From positions 1 to 60,930 of the forward strand of contig CAMPYB010000005.1 of NCBI GenBank assembly GCA_946998115.1: a stretch of DNA of 60,930 nt, read 5' to 3'. How positions within the stretch are numbered: the stretch's first letter is position 1; each line of letters opens with the position of its first letter. This document shows positions 1 through 8,925 of the stretch, in pieces. The notes below the pieces were generated by a model that had not been told where the DNA came from, searched no databases, and worked only from the letters and a program-made list of their open reading frames with translations. Position numbers and translations under genes: made by a program. The DNA comes from an uncultured Actinomyces sp. (GTDB lineage: Bacteria; Actinomycetota; Actinomycetes; Actinomycetales; Actinomycetaceae).

Positions 1-320
1 TCTATAGAAGCAACATTTTCAGGCAAAGCATCTTCAATAAATTCTATTGACGGTGTAAGCCTTATACCAAGCGCAGCACCAACACGTGAACGTATAAGTC
101 CTTTGGCTGACATTAATGCTTTAGCAGTAAGTTTGCGTTCTTTATCACTACCTAAAACAGTATAAAAAATACTAGCGTGTTGTAAATCGTTTGTGACTCT
201 TACATCTGTTATCGTAACAAATCCCAAACGTGGATCTTTAATTTTAGATTCAAGCATAAGAGCAACAGTTTGTTTTATACGATCAGCGATTTTTCGCACA
301 CGTGGATTATTTTTAGGCAC
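1..320 (-). CDS. rbfA: 30S ribosome-binding factor A, 3' end outside window
   Basis: RbfA binds the 30S subunit and helps mature the 5' end of 16S rRNA. Translating the minus strand from a GTG at 320 gives a product beginning MPKNNPRVRKIADRIK and continuing with the family pattern KDPRLGFVTITDVRVTND and a later IRLTPSIEF segment. The reading frame runs off the window edge, so about 106 residues are visible and the C-terminus is missing. A GGAG ribosome site lies six bases before the GTG, which decides the start. It follows infB in the same direction, the standard nusA-infB-rbfA order, so it is the distal gene of the operon seen here. Confidence 0.93.
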   Translation of the reverse strand, partial: MPKNNPRVRKIADRIKQTVALMLESKIKDPRLGFVTITDVRVTNDLQHASIFYTVLGSDKERKLTAKALMSAKGLIRSRVGAALGIRLTPSIEFIEDALPENVASI

Positions 321-377
321 CTTTATCTCCAAATTCTATGATTCATATAACTTTTATCATACAAAACTGATTATTTA

Positions 378-417
378 TTGTGCGCTAAACCATTTCATAC
401 TTAGATATAACGCACAA
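378..417. repeat. inverted repeat between infB and rbfA
   Basis: TTGTGCG at 378-384 is complementary to CGCACAA at 411-417 with a 26-base loop. It sits in the 130-base gap between the infB stop and the rbfA start. There is no T-run after it on the minus strand, so it is not a clear terminator. It may be an mRNA stem between the two cistrons. Confidence 0.35.
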
Positions 418-450
418 ATTAGTCATACAACAGTTTATAGCGTTCTAGAA

Positions 451-3261
451 TTAGTCGCGTTTTTTCTCAACTAATTCCCATGTCTCTATAATGTCGCCTT
501 CACGTATATCTTTATATCCGAGAGATATACCACATTCAAATCCATCTCGTACTTCAGTAACATCATCCTTTTCACGACGCAAAGACTGTATCTCAAGATT
601 ATCGGACACAACTACACCATCGCGAACAAGCCTTGCTTTTGTACCACGTTTAATTGTACCTGAACGTATAATACAACCAGCAATATTACCAAATTTAGAT
701 GATTTGAAAACTTGTAGTATTTGTGCAGTACCTAATTGAACTTCTTCATAAATAGGTTTCAACATACCTTTCAAAGCTTTTTCAATATCTTCTATGGCGG
801 CATAAATGACTGAATAATATTTAATTTCTACACCTTCGCGTTCAGCCAAATCACCAACTCTTTCAGCAGGCCTGACGTTAAAACCGACGATTATAGCATT
901 ATCCACTGTTGCGAGGTTCACATCGTTTTGCGTAATAGCACCTACACCACGATGAATAATATTAAGTTGCACTTCTTCGCCAACATCAATTTTGAGTAGA
1001 GAATCTTCCAACGCTTCTACAGCACCAGATACATCACCTTTTATAATTAGGTTCAAATTATCTACTTTTCCAGCTTTCAATGCTTCATCAAAATCTTCCA
1101 AAGTTACACGCTTGCGACGTTTAGCTAACTGTGCAGCTCTGCCTGCAGCTTGTCTTTTATCAGCAATTTGTCTTGCCGTGCGATCATCTTCAGTTACGAT
1201 GAAATTATCTCCAGCTCTAGGTATTGATGTTAATCCTAAAATTTGAACAGGCCTTGAAGGTGTTGCTTCTTTTACATGCTGACCATATTCATCGAACATT
1301 GCACGTACACGACCATATGCTGTGCCTACTACAATCGAGTCACCGACTCTTAATGTTCCTCTTTGTACTAGAGCAGTTGCTACCGCACCACGTCCTTTAT
1401 CAAGGTTAGCTTCAATTGCTACTCCTCTAGCGCTAGTGTCTGGATTTGCAGTAAGATCAAGTGTTGCATCAGCTGTTAGTAGTACAGCCTCCAACAAGTC
1501 ATTTATACCTTTACGCTGTTTTGCTGATACATCTACGAACATTACATCGCCACCGTATTCTTCAGCTACTAAATTATACTCAGTTAGTTGAGCACGTATT
1601 TTTTCAGGATTTGCTTCTGGCTTATCAACTTTGTTAACTGCTACAACAATTGGCACACCAGCAGCTTGTGAATGGTTGATAGCTTCCACAGTCTGTGGCA
1701 TTACACCGTCATCTGCAGCAACTACCAGTATAGCTATATCTGTAACTTGCGCACCTCTTGCACGCATTGCTGTAAAGGCTTCGTGTCCTGGCGTGTCAAT
1801 AAATGTTATTGGACGGCTTTGACCTTCATGATCAAAGTGTATCTGATATGCACCTATATGCTGTGTTATGCCCCCGGCTTCATCTGCTACAACATCGGTA
1901 TATCTTATAGCATCCAACAATTTAGTTTTACCGTGGTCAACGTGTCCCATAACTGTAACAACTGGTGGACGTTTACGTAAATGTTCTGTATCTAATATTT
2001 CTTCAGCTTCCAAATCGATGTCAAATTCGCTCAAAAGCTGTTTGTCTTCATCTTCTGGTGAAATTATCTTTACAACATAACCCAATTCTTCGCCAAGCAT
2101 TTCTAGAGTGTCTTGGTCAATTGACTGTGTAGCAGTAACCATCTCACCTAAATGGAAGAGTATTGTTATTAATGCAGCTGGGTTTACATTAATTTTTTCA
2201 GCAAACTCTGCTAATGTAGCGCCTTGACGCAAACGAATTTGTGTAGTTCCATCACCTTTAGGCACTGATACTCCGCCTATTACTGGCGCTATCTGTTGCT
2301 CGACTTCTTGCTTCTTTGCACGTTTAGCTTTACGTTTTGCAGATTTTCCATTTCCTCTACCGAAAGCTCCTTGCGTGTTGCCTCGACCTGCACTTCCACT
2401 GTTCGGGAATGAGCTTGCAAGTCCTCTAGGCTGCTCATATGAATTAGAAGACGACCTTGATTTTCCTGAACGCGAACGTGAATTATTTTTAGCTGCACGC
2501 GCTGTGGCGACTTGTTTTTCAGCTATTTCGTTATTTACGCTTGCATTAGAAATTGTACGTTCTTTTTTCTTAAATTGATTTTTAGTGCCTTGATTATTTT
2601 TTTGATTCCTATCAGTTTTTCTATTATCACCTTTATTTTTAGCGTTTTGCTCTTTTTTAGGCGCACCTGGTTTAGGCATACCTTGCATTGATGCAAAAGG
2701 ATTATTTCCAGGTCTAGCACCAGGTTTACCCATAGGTTTAGGCATACTTGGCTTAGGCATATCTAAAGGCCTATTTGATTTAGTATTTTTATTGCTAGTT
2801 TTTTGAACTGTAGGTTTTTTAAATTCAGGCTTGTTTTTCGACACTTCCGCATTATGTTTAACTTTTTTATTTTCAACTTTAATATCAGTCGATTTTTTAG
2901 CAGCATCTTTAGGCTTAGAAGCTTTTTGTGTTGAAACTTTCTTATCTTTTATCTCAGCATTTTCAGCTTTTTTAACAGCTGTTTTTTGTTTTGCAACATT
3001 CTCATTTTGACTAGAATTATTAGCTGAATCCGCTTTTTTATTTTCACTATCAGTTTTGCGATTTTTTTGCACATTAGCGCTTTTAGCTTTATCTTTGTTT
3101 TGCTTAGGTGGCATAAGTTTACGTATTTTATTCGCAACTGGTGCTTCTATTGTAGATGAAGCAGTCTTGACAAATTCACCTTGTGCTTTAAGTACTTCTA
3201 ATACTTCCTTGCTCTCATACCCGAGCTCTTTTGCCAGCTCGTGGACGCGCATTTTACCCAC
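451..3261 (-). CDS. infB: translation initiation factor IF-2
   Basis: IF-2 is the GTPase that brings initiator fMet-tRNA to the ribosome. The 936-residue protein starts with an IF2_N-type region (MRVHELAKELG, residues 4-14), followed by about 300 residues of Lys/Asn/Ala/Gly-rich low-complexity linker. A second IF2_N segment comes before the G domain, which has the G1 motif GHVDHGKT, the G3 motif DTPGHEAF and the G4 motif NKVDK. Domains II-IV complete the C-terminus. The start is GTG at 3261, four bases after AGGAG. It gives MGKMRVHELAKELG, which matches the usual actinobacterial start MAK-RVHELAKEL. The long linker is typical of actinobacterial IF-2, but here it is Lys/Asn-rich, as expected for low GC. 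Confidence 0.98.
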   Translation of the reverse strand: MGKMRVHELAKELGYESKEVLEVLKAQGEFVKTASSTIEAPVANKIRKLMPPKQNKDKAKSANVQKNRKTDSENKKADSANNSSQNENVAKQKTAVKKAENAEIKDKKVSTQKASKPKDAAKKSTDIKVENKKVKHNAEVSKNKPEFKKPTVQKTSNKNTKSNRPLDMPKPSMPKPMGKPGARPGNNPFASMQGMPKPGAPKKEQNAKNKGDNRKTDRNQKNNQGTKNQFKKKERTISNASVNNEIAEKQVATARAAKNNSRSRSGKSRSSSNSYEQPRGLASSFPNSGSAGRGNTQGAFGRGNGKSAKRKAKRAKKQEVEQQIAPVIGGVSVPKGDGTTQIRLRQGATLAEFAEKINVNPAALITILFHLGEMVTATQSIDQDTLEMLGEELGYVVKIISPEDEDKQLLSEFDIDLEAEEILDTEHLRKRPPVVTVMGHVDHGKTKLLDAIRYTDVVADEAGGITQHIGAYQIHFDHEGQSRPITFIDTPGHEAFTAMRARGAQVTDIAILVVAADDGVMPQTVEAINHSQAAGVPIVVAVNKVDKPEANPEKIRAQLTEYNLVAEEYGGDVMFVDVSAKQRKGINDLLEAVLLTADATLDLTANPDTSARGVAIEANLDKGRGAVATALVQRGTLRVGDSIVVGTAYGRVRAMFDEYGQHVKEATPSRPVQILGLTSIPRAGDNFIVTEDDRTARQIADKRQAAGRAAQLAKRRKRVTLEDFDEALKAGKVDNLNLIIKGDVSGAVEALEDSLLKIDVGEEVQLNIIHRGVGAITQNDVNLATVDNAIIVGFNVRPAERVGDLAEREGVEIKYYSVIYAAIEDIEKALKGMLKPIYEEVQLGTAQILQVFKSSKFGNIAGCIIRSGTIKRGTKARLVRDGVVVSDNLEIQSLRREKDDVTEVRDGFECGISLGYKDIREGDIIETWELVEKKRD

Positions 3262-3409
3262 TTTTCTCCTGTCTGAGTTTCATCCTCAAAACAGGACGAA
3301 ACTTCTATATGCTCTCGTAGCTCATTTCTGACTACTCATCGGGTGGCCATCGGCTTTCTCCCGTTTCTGTCACTACGGCATTCACACGGTGTGAATCCTG
3401 ATATACACA
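3262..3409 (-). promoter_or_regulatory. structured infB leader (two hairpins, short uORF)
   Basis: The 148 bases between ylxR and infB are much richer in G+C than other gaps in the window. On the minus strand they hold a 17-base perfect palindrome (3380-3396) and an 11-bp stem with a six-base loop (3276-3303, one G-U pair) that ends just before the infB ribosome site. Between them a 13-codon GTG...TAG reading frame can be read at 3332-3373. It has no visible ribosome site. I do not recognise a known riboswitch. The arrangement suggests translational or attenuation control of infB. Confidence 0.5.
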
Positions 3410-3625
3410 TTAGACGTCTTTTATTTTAAAAGCACGTCGTATGTTTGTTTTATTGAATGCTTTTTTCATGCAATTCGGGTTTTCATGAACCCACATTCCA
3501 CGACCTTGCATAGCTTTATTTCTATCTTCAATCAGTGTTTTTTCGCACGATAAAACATATCTCAAAAGAATTTCCCTTTTATCCTTTTGGTGACATCCTC
3601 GACAAGTACGAATATGTTCAGTCAC
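3410..3625 (-). CDS. ylxR: YlxR family RNA-binding protein
   Basis: This is a small (71 aa) basic protein of the YlxR/DUF448 family, usually encoded between nusA and infB. The N-terminal TEHIRTCRGCHQKDKR carries the CxxC pair and Arg/Lys cluster of the family. The GRGMWVH segment matches the conserved GRG(A/M)W-H motif near residue 42. The start is GTG at 3625, with AAGG upstream. Family members are thought to bind RNA or RNase P and to affect translation gene expression; the exact role is not settled. It lies 84 bases downstream of nusA in the same operon. Confidence 0.93.
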   Translation of the reverse strand: MTEHIRTCRGCHQKDKREILLRYVLSCEKTLIEDRNKAMQGRGMWVHENPNCMKKAFNKTNIRRAFKIKDV

Positions 3626-3709
3626 TTGAACACACCTTACCTACTCTAATCACAAACAATAATTATATCTCATATTTAACTATTTTGGTATTTATAAGAG
3701 TATTTTGAA

Positions 3710-4741
3710 TCAGATATATTCTTCTTGAACGCTATCTTTTTGCTGTTCATGAGATGTTTGAATTTGTCCAGTTTGTTCAACATCGGAAGTTATATCAATC
3801 TTCCAACCTGTAAGTCTAGCAGCTAATCGGACATTTTGCGCTTGTTTACCTATAGCTAATGATAGTTGAAAATCTGGTACTATAACCTTTGCTCTGCGCT
3901 CTTGTTCATCTTCAATAAGAACTGACGAGACTCTCGCCGGCGCTAACGCGTTAGCTATATATTTTGCATCATCATGCGAATAATCTATAATATCTATTTT
4001 TTCACCTTGTAAATGCTTTATTACACTATTTATTCTATTGCTCATAGGACCTATACATGTTCCCGTAGCATTTATTTTCGGTGCTGTAGCTTTCACAGCC
4101 ACCTTTGTTCTATATCCAGCTTCCCTAGCTATTGACACTATTTCAACAAGACCTTCTTGAATATCTGGCACTTCTAATTTAAAAATTTCTCTAACTAGTT
4201 CAGGATGTGTTCGCGATAATATTATTCTAGGACCTTTATGCCCTCTCATAACATCAACTACGTAAGCTTGTATTCTATCGCCATGCTTATATTTTTCAGA
4301 CGGCACTTGTTCTTGTGGAGGAATTACAGCTTCTACGTCCCCAATATTTACTAGTATATTAGGGTTATTTTCCCCGCTTTGCTGAATTATACCAGTAATC
4401 AAAGACCCCTTTTTATATTTATACGTTTCAATGATTTTATTGTCAAAATTCTCGTATATCTTTTGTTTTATTATTGTTTTTATTGTGGGCATCACAAATC
4501 GATCAAAATTTGTTGGTGTATCATCGAATTCTTCTATTATTTCGCCATCATCATTTTTCACACAAGCTATAATCTTAAGTTGCCCTGTTGTCATATCTAT
4601 ATCAACTTTTGCATTTTCCATTGCTCCAGGTTGTTTTAAATACAGTTTAAGCACTTCTTCTTTGATAATTTTAAATAATTCTTCAATATTTACTTTTTCT
4701 TCAACTTTAGCGCTTCTCAGAGCTTGTATGTCTATTTCCAC
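3710..4741 (-). CDS. nusA: transcription termination/antitermination factor NusA
   Basis: NusA binds RNA polymerase and nascent RNA and modulates pausing, termination and antitermination. The 343-residue protein has the N-terminal polymerase-binding domain (residues 1-130), an S1 domain (about 135-200, KKGSLITGII... IPPQEQ), and two KH domains (CIGPMSNRINSVI near 230 and LSLAIGKQAQNVRLAARL near 300). It lacks the C-terminal acidic repeats found in E. coli, as is normal for Gram-positives. The start is GTG at 4741 with AAGGA five bases upstream. It lies between rimP and ylxR, the standard order. Confidence 0.97.
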   Translation of the reverse strand: MEIDIQALRSAKVEEKVNIEELFKIIKEEVLKLYLKQPGAMENAKVDIDMTTGQLKIIACVKNDDGEIIEEFDDTPTNFDRFVMPTIKTIIKQKIYENFDNKIIETYKYKKGSLITGIIQQSGENNPNILVNIGDVEAVIPPQEQVPSEKYKHGDRIQAYVVDVMRGHKGPRIILSRTHPELVREIFKLEVPDIQEGLVEIVSIAREAGYRTKVAVKATAPKINATGTCIGPMSNRINSVIKHLQGEKIDIIDYSHDDAKYIANALAPARVSSVLIEDEQERRAKVIVPDFQLSLAIGKQAQNVRLAARLTGWKIDITSDVEQTGQIQTSHEQQKDSVQEEYI

Positions 4742-4774
4742 GTGTTTCCTTACCTGTTTTTGTTTTTAGTCAAC

Positions 4775-5227
4775 TTAAAAAATTATTATTGTTTCAGCGT
4801 TTTCTATTTCATTTATAGGATATTCTTGTTCAGATATTACAACTTTTTCTTCATCAATTATTTCTTCAACTTTTCCTTGAATACTTTTACCTTTATACAT
4901 AAATTTTATATGCAAGCCTACTGATCTTTTCCACAGCCTTAATGTATTAACTTTTCTTTGCACACCAGGCGTACTAACTTCTAGAGTATAAGCTTGTGAT
5001 ATCGGTTGTTTTTCATCTAGAAGTTTAGATATTTTTCTGGAAATATAAGCAATCTTATCAGAGGACACGCCACCAGGAGTATCTATTAAATCAACTGTGA
5101 TTTTCAGCAACACTCTTTTACCAGTTTTAGTAAGCGCGACTTTTTCTAGAAATAAATCATTTTCGCACACTAATGGTTCTATAAGATTTTTCACTTGCAT
5201 TTGCACAGCGTTCACTATTTTCTCCAT
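4775..5227 (-). CDS. rimP: ribosome maturation factor RimP
   Basis: RimP assists 30S subunit assembly. The product of about 150 residues has the expected two-domain layout: an N-terminal alpha/beta domain ending in EVSTPGVQRKV, a variant of the family motif EVSSPG(L/V)-R, and a C-terminal SH3-like barrel (KGKSIQGKVEEI...). The ATG at 5227 gives MEKIVNAV. An in-frame TTG two codons earlier is also possible, and the ribosome site is weak for both. It is the first gene of the rimP-nusA-ylxR-infB-rbfA operon. The gap to nusA is about 33 bases. Confidence 0.93.
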   Translation of the reverse strand: MEKIVNAVQMQVKNLIEPLVCENDLFLEKVALTKTGKRVLLKITVDLIDTPGGVSSDKIAYISRKISKLLDEKQPISQAYTLEVSTPGVQRKVNTLRLWKRSVGLHIKFMYKGKSIQGKVEEIIDEEKVVISEQEYPINEIENAETIIIF

Positions 5228-5233
5228 ATTCAA

Positions 5234-5575
5234 TTAGTATCCACGTTGGTTTTATAACATTACCATTTAAGAATAAATATTTAAAGCAAAAAAAGTAGAT
5301 TTTTAATTATTTTATTTTTTATTTACCATATTTTATAAGTTTATTTTATATCGCAAAAATATAAGCAAATTCAAAGACATTAAAATAGGATTTTCGCGCT
5401 CTCTACAAAAGTAGCAATAAAGAACGTGTGAGTACTGGTACTTACTAGTATGACCTGGGAGTTTTTAACACTAAAACACTCAAAACAACACTTTTTCGGG
5501 GTTTTTGTATTTAAAAAGTTTTTTAAAGAAAACACAGGAACCAGTAAAATAAACCCTAATATTATAAAAGAAAAG
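5234..5575. other. non-coding gap between tRNA-Asn and rimP
   Basis: These 342 bases are mostly very AT-rich. A slightly GC-richer core (about 5395-5500) has imperfect self-complementary stretches around ACTGGT/ACTAGT and GAGTTTTTA/AAAACACTC. The rimP operon promoter should be here; a TATAAA lies about 30 bases before the start on the minus strand, with no convincing -35. I see no gene. Confidence 0.4.
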
Positions 5576-5647
5576 CTCCCGCAGCTGGACTCGAACCAGC
5601 AACCCTTCGATTAACAGTCGAATGCTCTGCCATTGAGCTATGCGGGA
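5576..5647 (-). tRNA. tRNA-Asn (anticodon GTT)
   Basis: The minus strand folds as a tRNA of 72 bases. The acceptor stem is TCCCGCA with TGCGGGA and discriminator G, the D arm is AGCTCAATGGCAGAGC, the anticodon loop is CTGTTAA giving GTT, and the T arm contains GGTTCGAGTCC. The 3' CCA is not encoded. Confidence 0.97.
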
Positions 5648-5749
5648 AAGCAACAAGAAATAGTCTATAGTTTTTACGCAATAAAGTCAATACATATTTT
5701 ACACTTATTTAAAAGTATTTTTCCTTCATAATATTTAAAACACAGAAAA

Positions 5750-6775
5750 TTATTGCTCTTGCATACGCTGTCTAATTATTTCTTCTAAATCAAAATGAAC
5801 ATCTTGCGATAACTGTTCAGTTGACACTGCATTAGATTTAAGCGAAACACTTTTTGGTCTATAAATTGTAGATTTTTCATTTTTCGCAACCAAATCATCA
5901 TGTGTTGCAACAGTTTTTTTATCAGGTGAAATTCTAGCATACAAAGGAGCGGGTATAGAATTAATTTTCCAACTTGTATTTTGTGAAACTGCATCTTTTA
6001 ATTCATTTTCATTTACATTTATCTCACAAGTTGTTTCCATATCATTTTCTTGCTCGTCAAAGTCAACATTTTCATTTCGCATATTACTATTTATATTTTG
6101 TGTATCCTTCTTAGAATCTTTAATATTGTTTGCTTGCATTAGCATTTTTTCTGCAGAATATTTTTCAGATACAAAAATGTTATTTTTATATTTAGCGACT
6201 ATTTTCTTTTGCAAAATATCTATTTTGTTTTTTTCAGTCAAATTTTCATTAACTTCTCTAGCAAGCACTTTACTCATGTATATAGCGAAACAAGCGGCAA
6301 ACAAGAAAGGAGGCAATACAAAATATATTGCCACGACAGATGCAATATATGCACCCAATAGTGCGAATCCGAGCAAAACAGCGCATACCAAAATCGTTTG
6401 TCGCACATGCAGTCTTGCAACACGTTTAGCCATGTTAGCTGCATGCATTGATTTCATTTTAGCTAACATTCTCATGTCTTTTGTTTTTTCAATACGTAAA
6501 TCAGAATTTTTCTTCATAGCTAAACCAGTTTTCTTTATGCGACATTTGGCATTTTTTAAATGCAATACATCTCTAGCATTACCGATTGTTGACATGCCAG
6601 AGCAACATGTCGACATCTTTCCCTCATGCAAAGTGTCTAATACTTTTATTTGATTAGAAAACCTATCTTCTATTCTAGTATTAGCAATTTTTTCATTTTT
6701 CTTTGCTAATCGAGGAATAATATATGCGACACCTACAACAATAACAATAGCTAGAGGTATAATCACATTTCCCAC
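5750..6775 (-). CDS. membrane protein, probable Glp receptor (GlpR-like)
   Basis: This is a 341-residue protein with an N-terminal membrane segment (residues 4-22, IIPLAIVIVVGVAYIIP), a basic cytoplasmic stretch, two further membrane helices (about 127-165), and a long charged cytoplasmic tail. Its position directly after rimJ and the moeA-like gene matches the conserved actinobacterial membrane protein (Rv0996-type) encoded there. In Corynebacterium the equivalent protein was described as GlpR, the membrane receptor for the gephyrin-like division protein Glp. Assignment rests on synteny and topology rather than on motifs. The start is GTG at 6775 without a good ribosome site; a CATAAT lies eight bases upstream, so a very short or absent leader is possible. 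Confidence 0.62.
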   Translation of the reverse strand: MGNVIIPLAIVIVVGVAYIIPRLAKKNEKIANTRIEDRFSNQIKVLDTLHEGKMSTCCSGMSTIGNARDVLHLKNAKCRIKKTGLAMKKNSDLRIEKTKDMRMLAKMKSMHAANMAKRVARLHVRQTILVCAVLLGFALLGAYIASVVAIYFVLPPFLFAACFAIYMSKVLAREVNENLTEKNKIDILQKKIVAKYKNNIFVSEKYSAEKMLMQANNIKDSKKDTQNINSNMRNENVDFDEQENDMETTCEINVNENELKDAVSQNTSWKINSIPAPLYARISPDKKTVATHDDLVAKNEKSTIYRPKSVSLKSNAVSTEQLSQDVHFDLEEIIRQRMQEQ

Positions 6776-6903
6776 AATACAACATTATGATAAAACTAAA
6801 AAAAATCAACTAAATTATATAAATTTTGAAAAATAATTACAACATTGTAATTTATATGTTTTTAACAATCCTTTTTAAAATAAAAAATTTAAAACAACAA
6901 CAT

Positions 6904-7641
6904 TCACACACAAGTACAACCTTTTTCAAAACGCCTCAAAATTCCACCACAACAAATATCTTCAACACTCAAAGCGAAACAATAATGATCACTCCAATGC
7001 CCGTTAACATAAATATATTTCTTTCTAAGACCCTCACATCTTAAAGACAACTTTTCCACTACACGCAAACTTGCAGTATTATCTGAACAAATATTAATTT
7101 CTAACCTATGCAAACGTAAAAAATCAAAAGCGAAATCGCAAAGCATAGCTAACGCAGTAGGCATAATTGACCTACCAGCATAATCTTTGCTAATCCAATA
7201 ACCAATAATACCCGAACACAAACATCCTCTAAAAATTTCACTTATAGATATAAATCCACAAATCTCACCGTCTAAACAAATTTTGAAAAAATATGCTTCA
7301 TCATTTCGCATTTTTTCCATACAAATAGAAACATATTCTCTAAAAGAATAAACAGGCACGCCACTATCATTTCTTGTAGAAAGTATTCCCAAACTACTAG
7401 AAAATCTAGATAGAGAAAAACCATTTGGAAAATCCACTGACCAAGGCTTAAGCCAACTAAAATTTTCGTGCGCCAAAATATTAATTTTCTTAAAATCACT
7501 ATGCGACATTAAATGCAAAGATAAAATATCAGGCACATTACCAAAACTATCGCAGTCAACTAACTGCCTATACCCAACATTGCTTTCAACAACACTAGGA
7601 AAAGAAGCAAAACGAATTTTAGAAAACAATTTTGACAGCAC
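6904..7641 (-). CDS. GNAT family N-acetyltransferase (RimJ/RimL type)
   Basis: This is a 245-residue acetyl-CoA-dependent acetyltransferase, probably acting on a protein N-terminus or an amino-acid-like substrate. The C-terminal half shows the RimJ-type GNAT fold: DGEICGFISISEI, then GIIGYWISKDYAGRSIMPTA, which fits the acetyl-CoA-binding region, then LEINICSDNTASLRVVEKLS and the ending GLRKKYIYVNGHWSDHYCFAL. The start is GTG at 7641 with GGGAG four bases upstream. The position between Glp and the GlpR-like gene is conserved in actinobacteria (Rv0995-type). The substrate is unknown. Confidence 0.85.
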   Translation of the reverse strand: MLSKLFSKIRFASFPSVVESNVGYRQLVDCDSFGNVPDILSLHLMSHSDFKKINILAHENFSWLKPWSVDFPNGFSLSRFSSSLGILSTRNDSGVPVYSFREYVSICMEKMRNDEAYFFKICLDGEICGFISISEIFRGCLCSGIIGYWISKDYAGRSIMPTALAMLCDFAFDFLRLHRLEINICSDNTASLRVVEKLSLRCEGLRKKYIYVNGHWSDHYCFALSVEDICCGGILRRFEKGCTCV

Positions 7642-7709
7642 AGCACTCCCACCTATCCTTTTCTATTCATTTAAACAAAATATAAAATTTTAGTTGGAAA
7701 TAAACAAAA

Positions 7710-8921
7710 TCAGTCAAGCAACATACAAATAAGTTTATCACCTGGATTTATATTAGTAACATTTTCAGGCACAACTGCCAAAGCATTAGAACTAGCCATA
7801 GTTGACAATAGTAAATCTTCAGGATCCCCTTGAACTTGTGCTATATATCCATCAGTTGGAGTACCTGTCAAGCTCACGCGCATAAACTCTCTGCGACCCA
7901 CAGGGCTAACCCAACCCGAAGTAACTTTAGCTTCGACACTTGCTCTATATAAATCACTCCAACCTTGCATCTTACGAAGAGCTGGTCTGACAAAAACTTC
8001 AAAACAAACTTGTGCACTTACAGGATCTCCTGGCAAACAAAAAATAGGTGTACCATCACCAAGATGCCCCACGCCAAGCTGTCTTCCAGGGGTTATAGCG
8101 ACATTGTCAAATCGCACACTACCTAAAGGCGCTAACACATCTTTCACAGTATCACCAGCAGCATAAGACAATCCACCAGTTGTAACGATCAAATCAGCAC
8201 GCACAAGCTGATCTTCAAGCACATTACGCAAAGCTACACGCTCATCAGGCACAGCCGCAACACGAAAAGTAGCTGCACCTGCATCTGAAACAGCGCAAGA
8301 CAAAGCATGCCCATTTGCATCAAAAACTTTACCAGGTTGACTAGGATGTCCAGGCTCAACAAGCTCATCCCCAATAGAAACAACTACCACGCGAGGACGC
8401 GGATGCACTTGAACTCTATGCCTGCCGACACCTGCCAGCAAAGCTACCTGCCTAGCACCTAAACGCGTACCCTTAGACAATAAAATTTGTCCTGCTTTCA
8501 CATCTTTAGCTTTACGACGCACATTCTGGCCAGCGCTTACACTCGTACGCACACTAACACGCGCCTGCCCATGATCAGTAAAACCAATAGGCACAACAGC
8601 ATCCGAACCGAGCGGTATAGGAGCACCTGAAGCAATATGTACACTCGAACCTTGCACTATCCTAGTAGGATCTATATCACCAGCATTAACATCATCTAAA
8701 ACTTCTAGCGAAACTGCAGATGTAGAGCTAGCTTCTGCCAAATCACTACTTATAACAGCATAACCATCACAAGTCGCTAAATCAGCAACTGGTAAATCGA
8801 AAGGAGCATTAACATCTTCAGCCAAAATACACCCAGCAGCATCAGGTAGAAGAACTTCTAAAGGTTGTTGAGGACCCACTGATTCAAGACAAGTAGCTAA
8901 ATGTTCAGCAACAGACTTCAT
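7710..8921 (-). CDS. glp: gephyrin-like Glp / MoeA-family protein
   Basis: This 403-residue protein of the MoeA/gephyrin family has the MoeA N-terminal domain (residues 1-160, with DLPVADLATCDGYAV), the MoCF/MogA-like domain (about 170-310, VVVSIGDELVEPG, TTGGLSYAAGDTVKDVL and FCLPGDPVSAQVCFE), and the C-terminal beta-barrel domain IV. MoeA enzymes insert molybdenum into molybdopterin. In actinobacteria the copy encoded after galU is Glp, reported to work with a membrane receptor and FtsZ in cell division. No other molybdopterin gene is visible here and a GlpR-like gene lies two genes downstream, so the division role is favoured. The ATG is five bases after the galU stop, which suggests coupling. 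Confidence 0.85.
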   Translation of the reverse strand: MKSVAEHLATCLESVGPQQPLEVLLPDAAGCILAEDVNAPFDLPVADLATCDGYAVISSDLAEASSTSAVSLEVLDDVNAGDIDPTRIVQGSSVHIASGAPIPLGSDAVVPIGFTDHGQARVSVRTSVSAGQNVRRKAKDVKAGQILLSKGTRLGARQVALLAGVGRHRVQVHPRPRVVVVSIGDELVEPGHPSQPGKVFDANGHALSCAVSDAGAATFRVAAVPDERVALRNVLEDQLVRADLIVTTGGLSYAAGDTVKDVLAPLGSVRFDNVAITPGRQLGVGHLGDGTPIFCLPGDPVSAQVCFEVFVRPALRKMQGWSDLYRASVEAKVTSGWVSPVGRREFMRVSLTGTPTDGYIAQVQGDPEDLLLSTMASSNALAVVPENVTNINPGDKLICMLLD

Positions 8922-8925
8922 TTTC

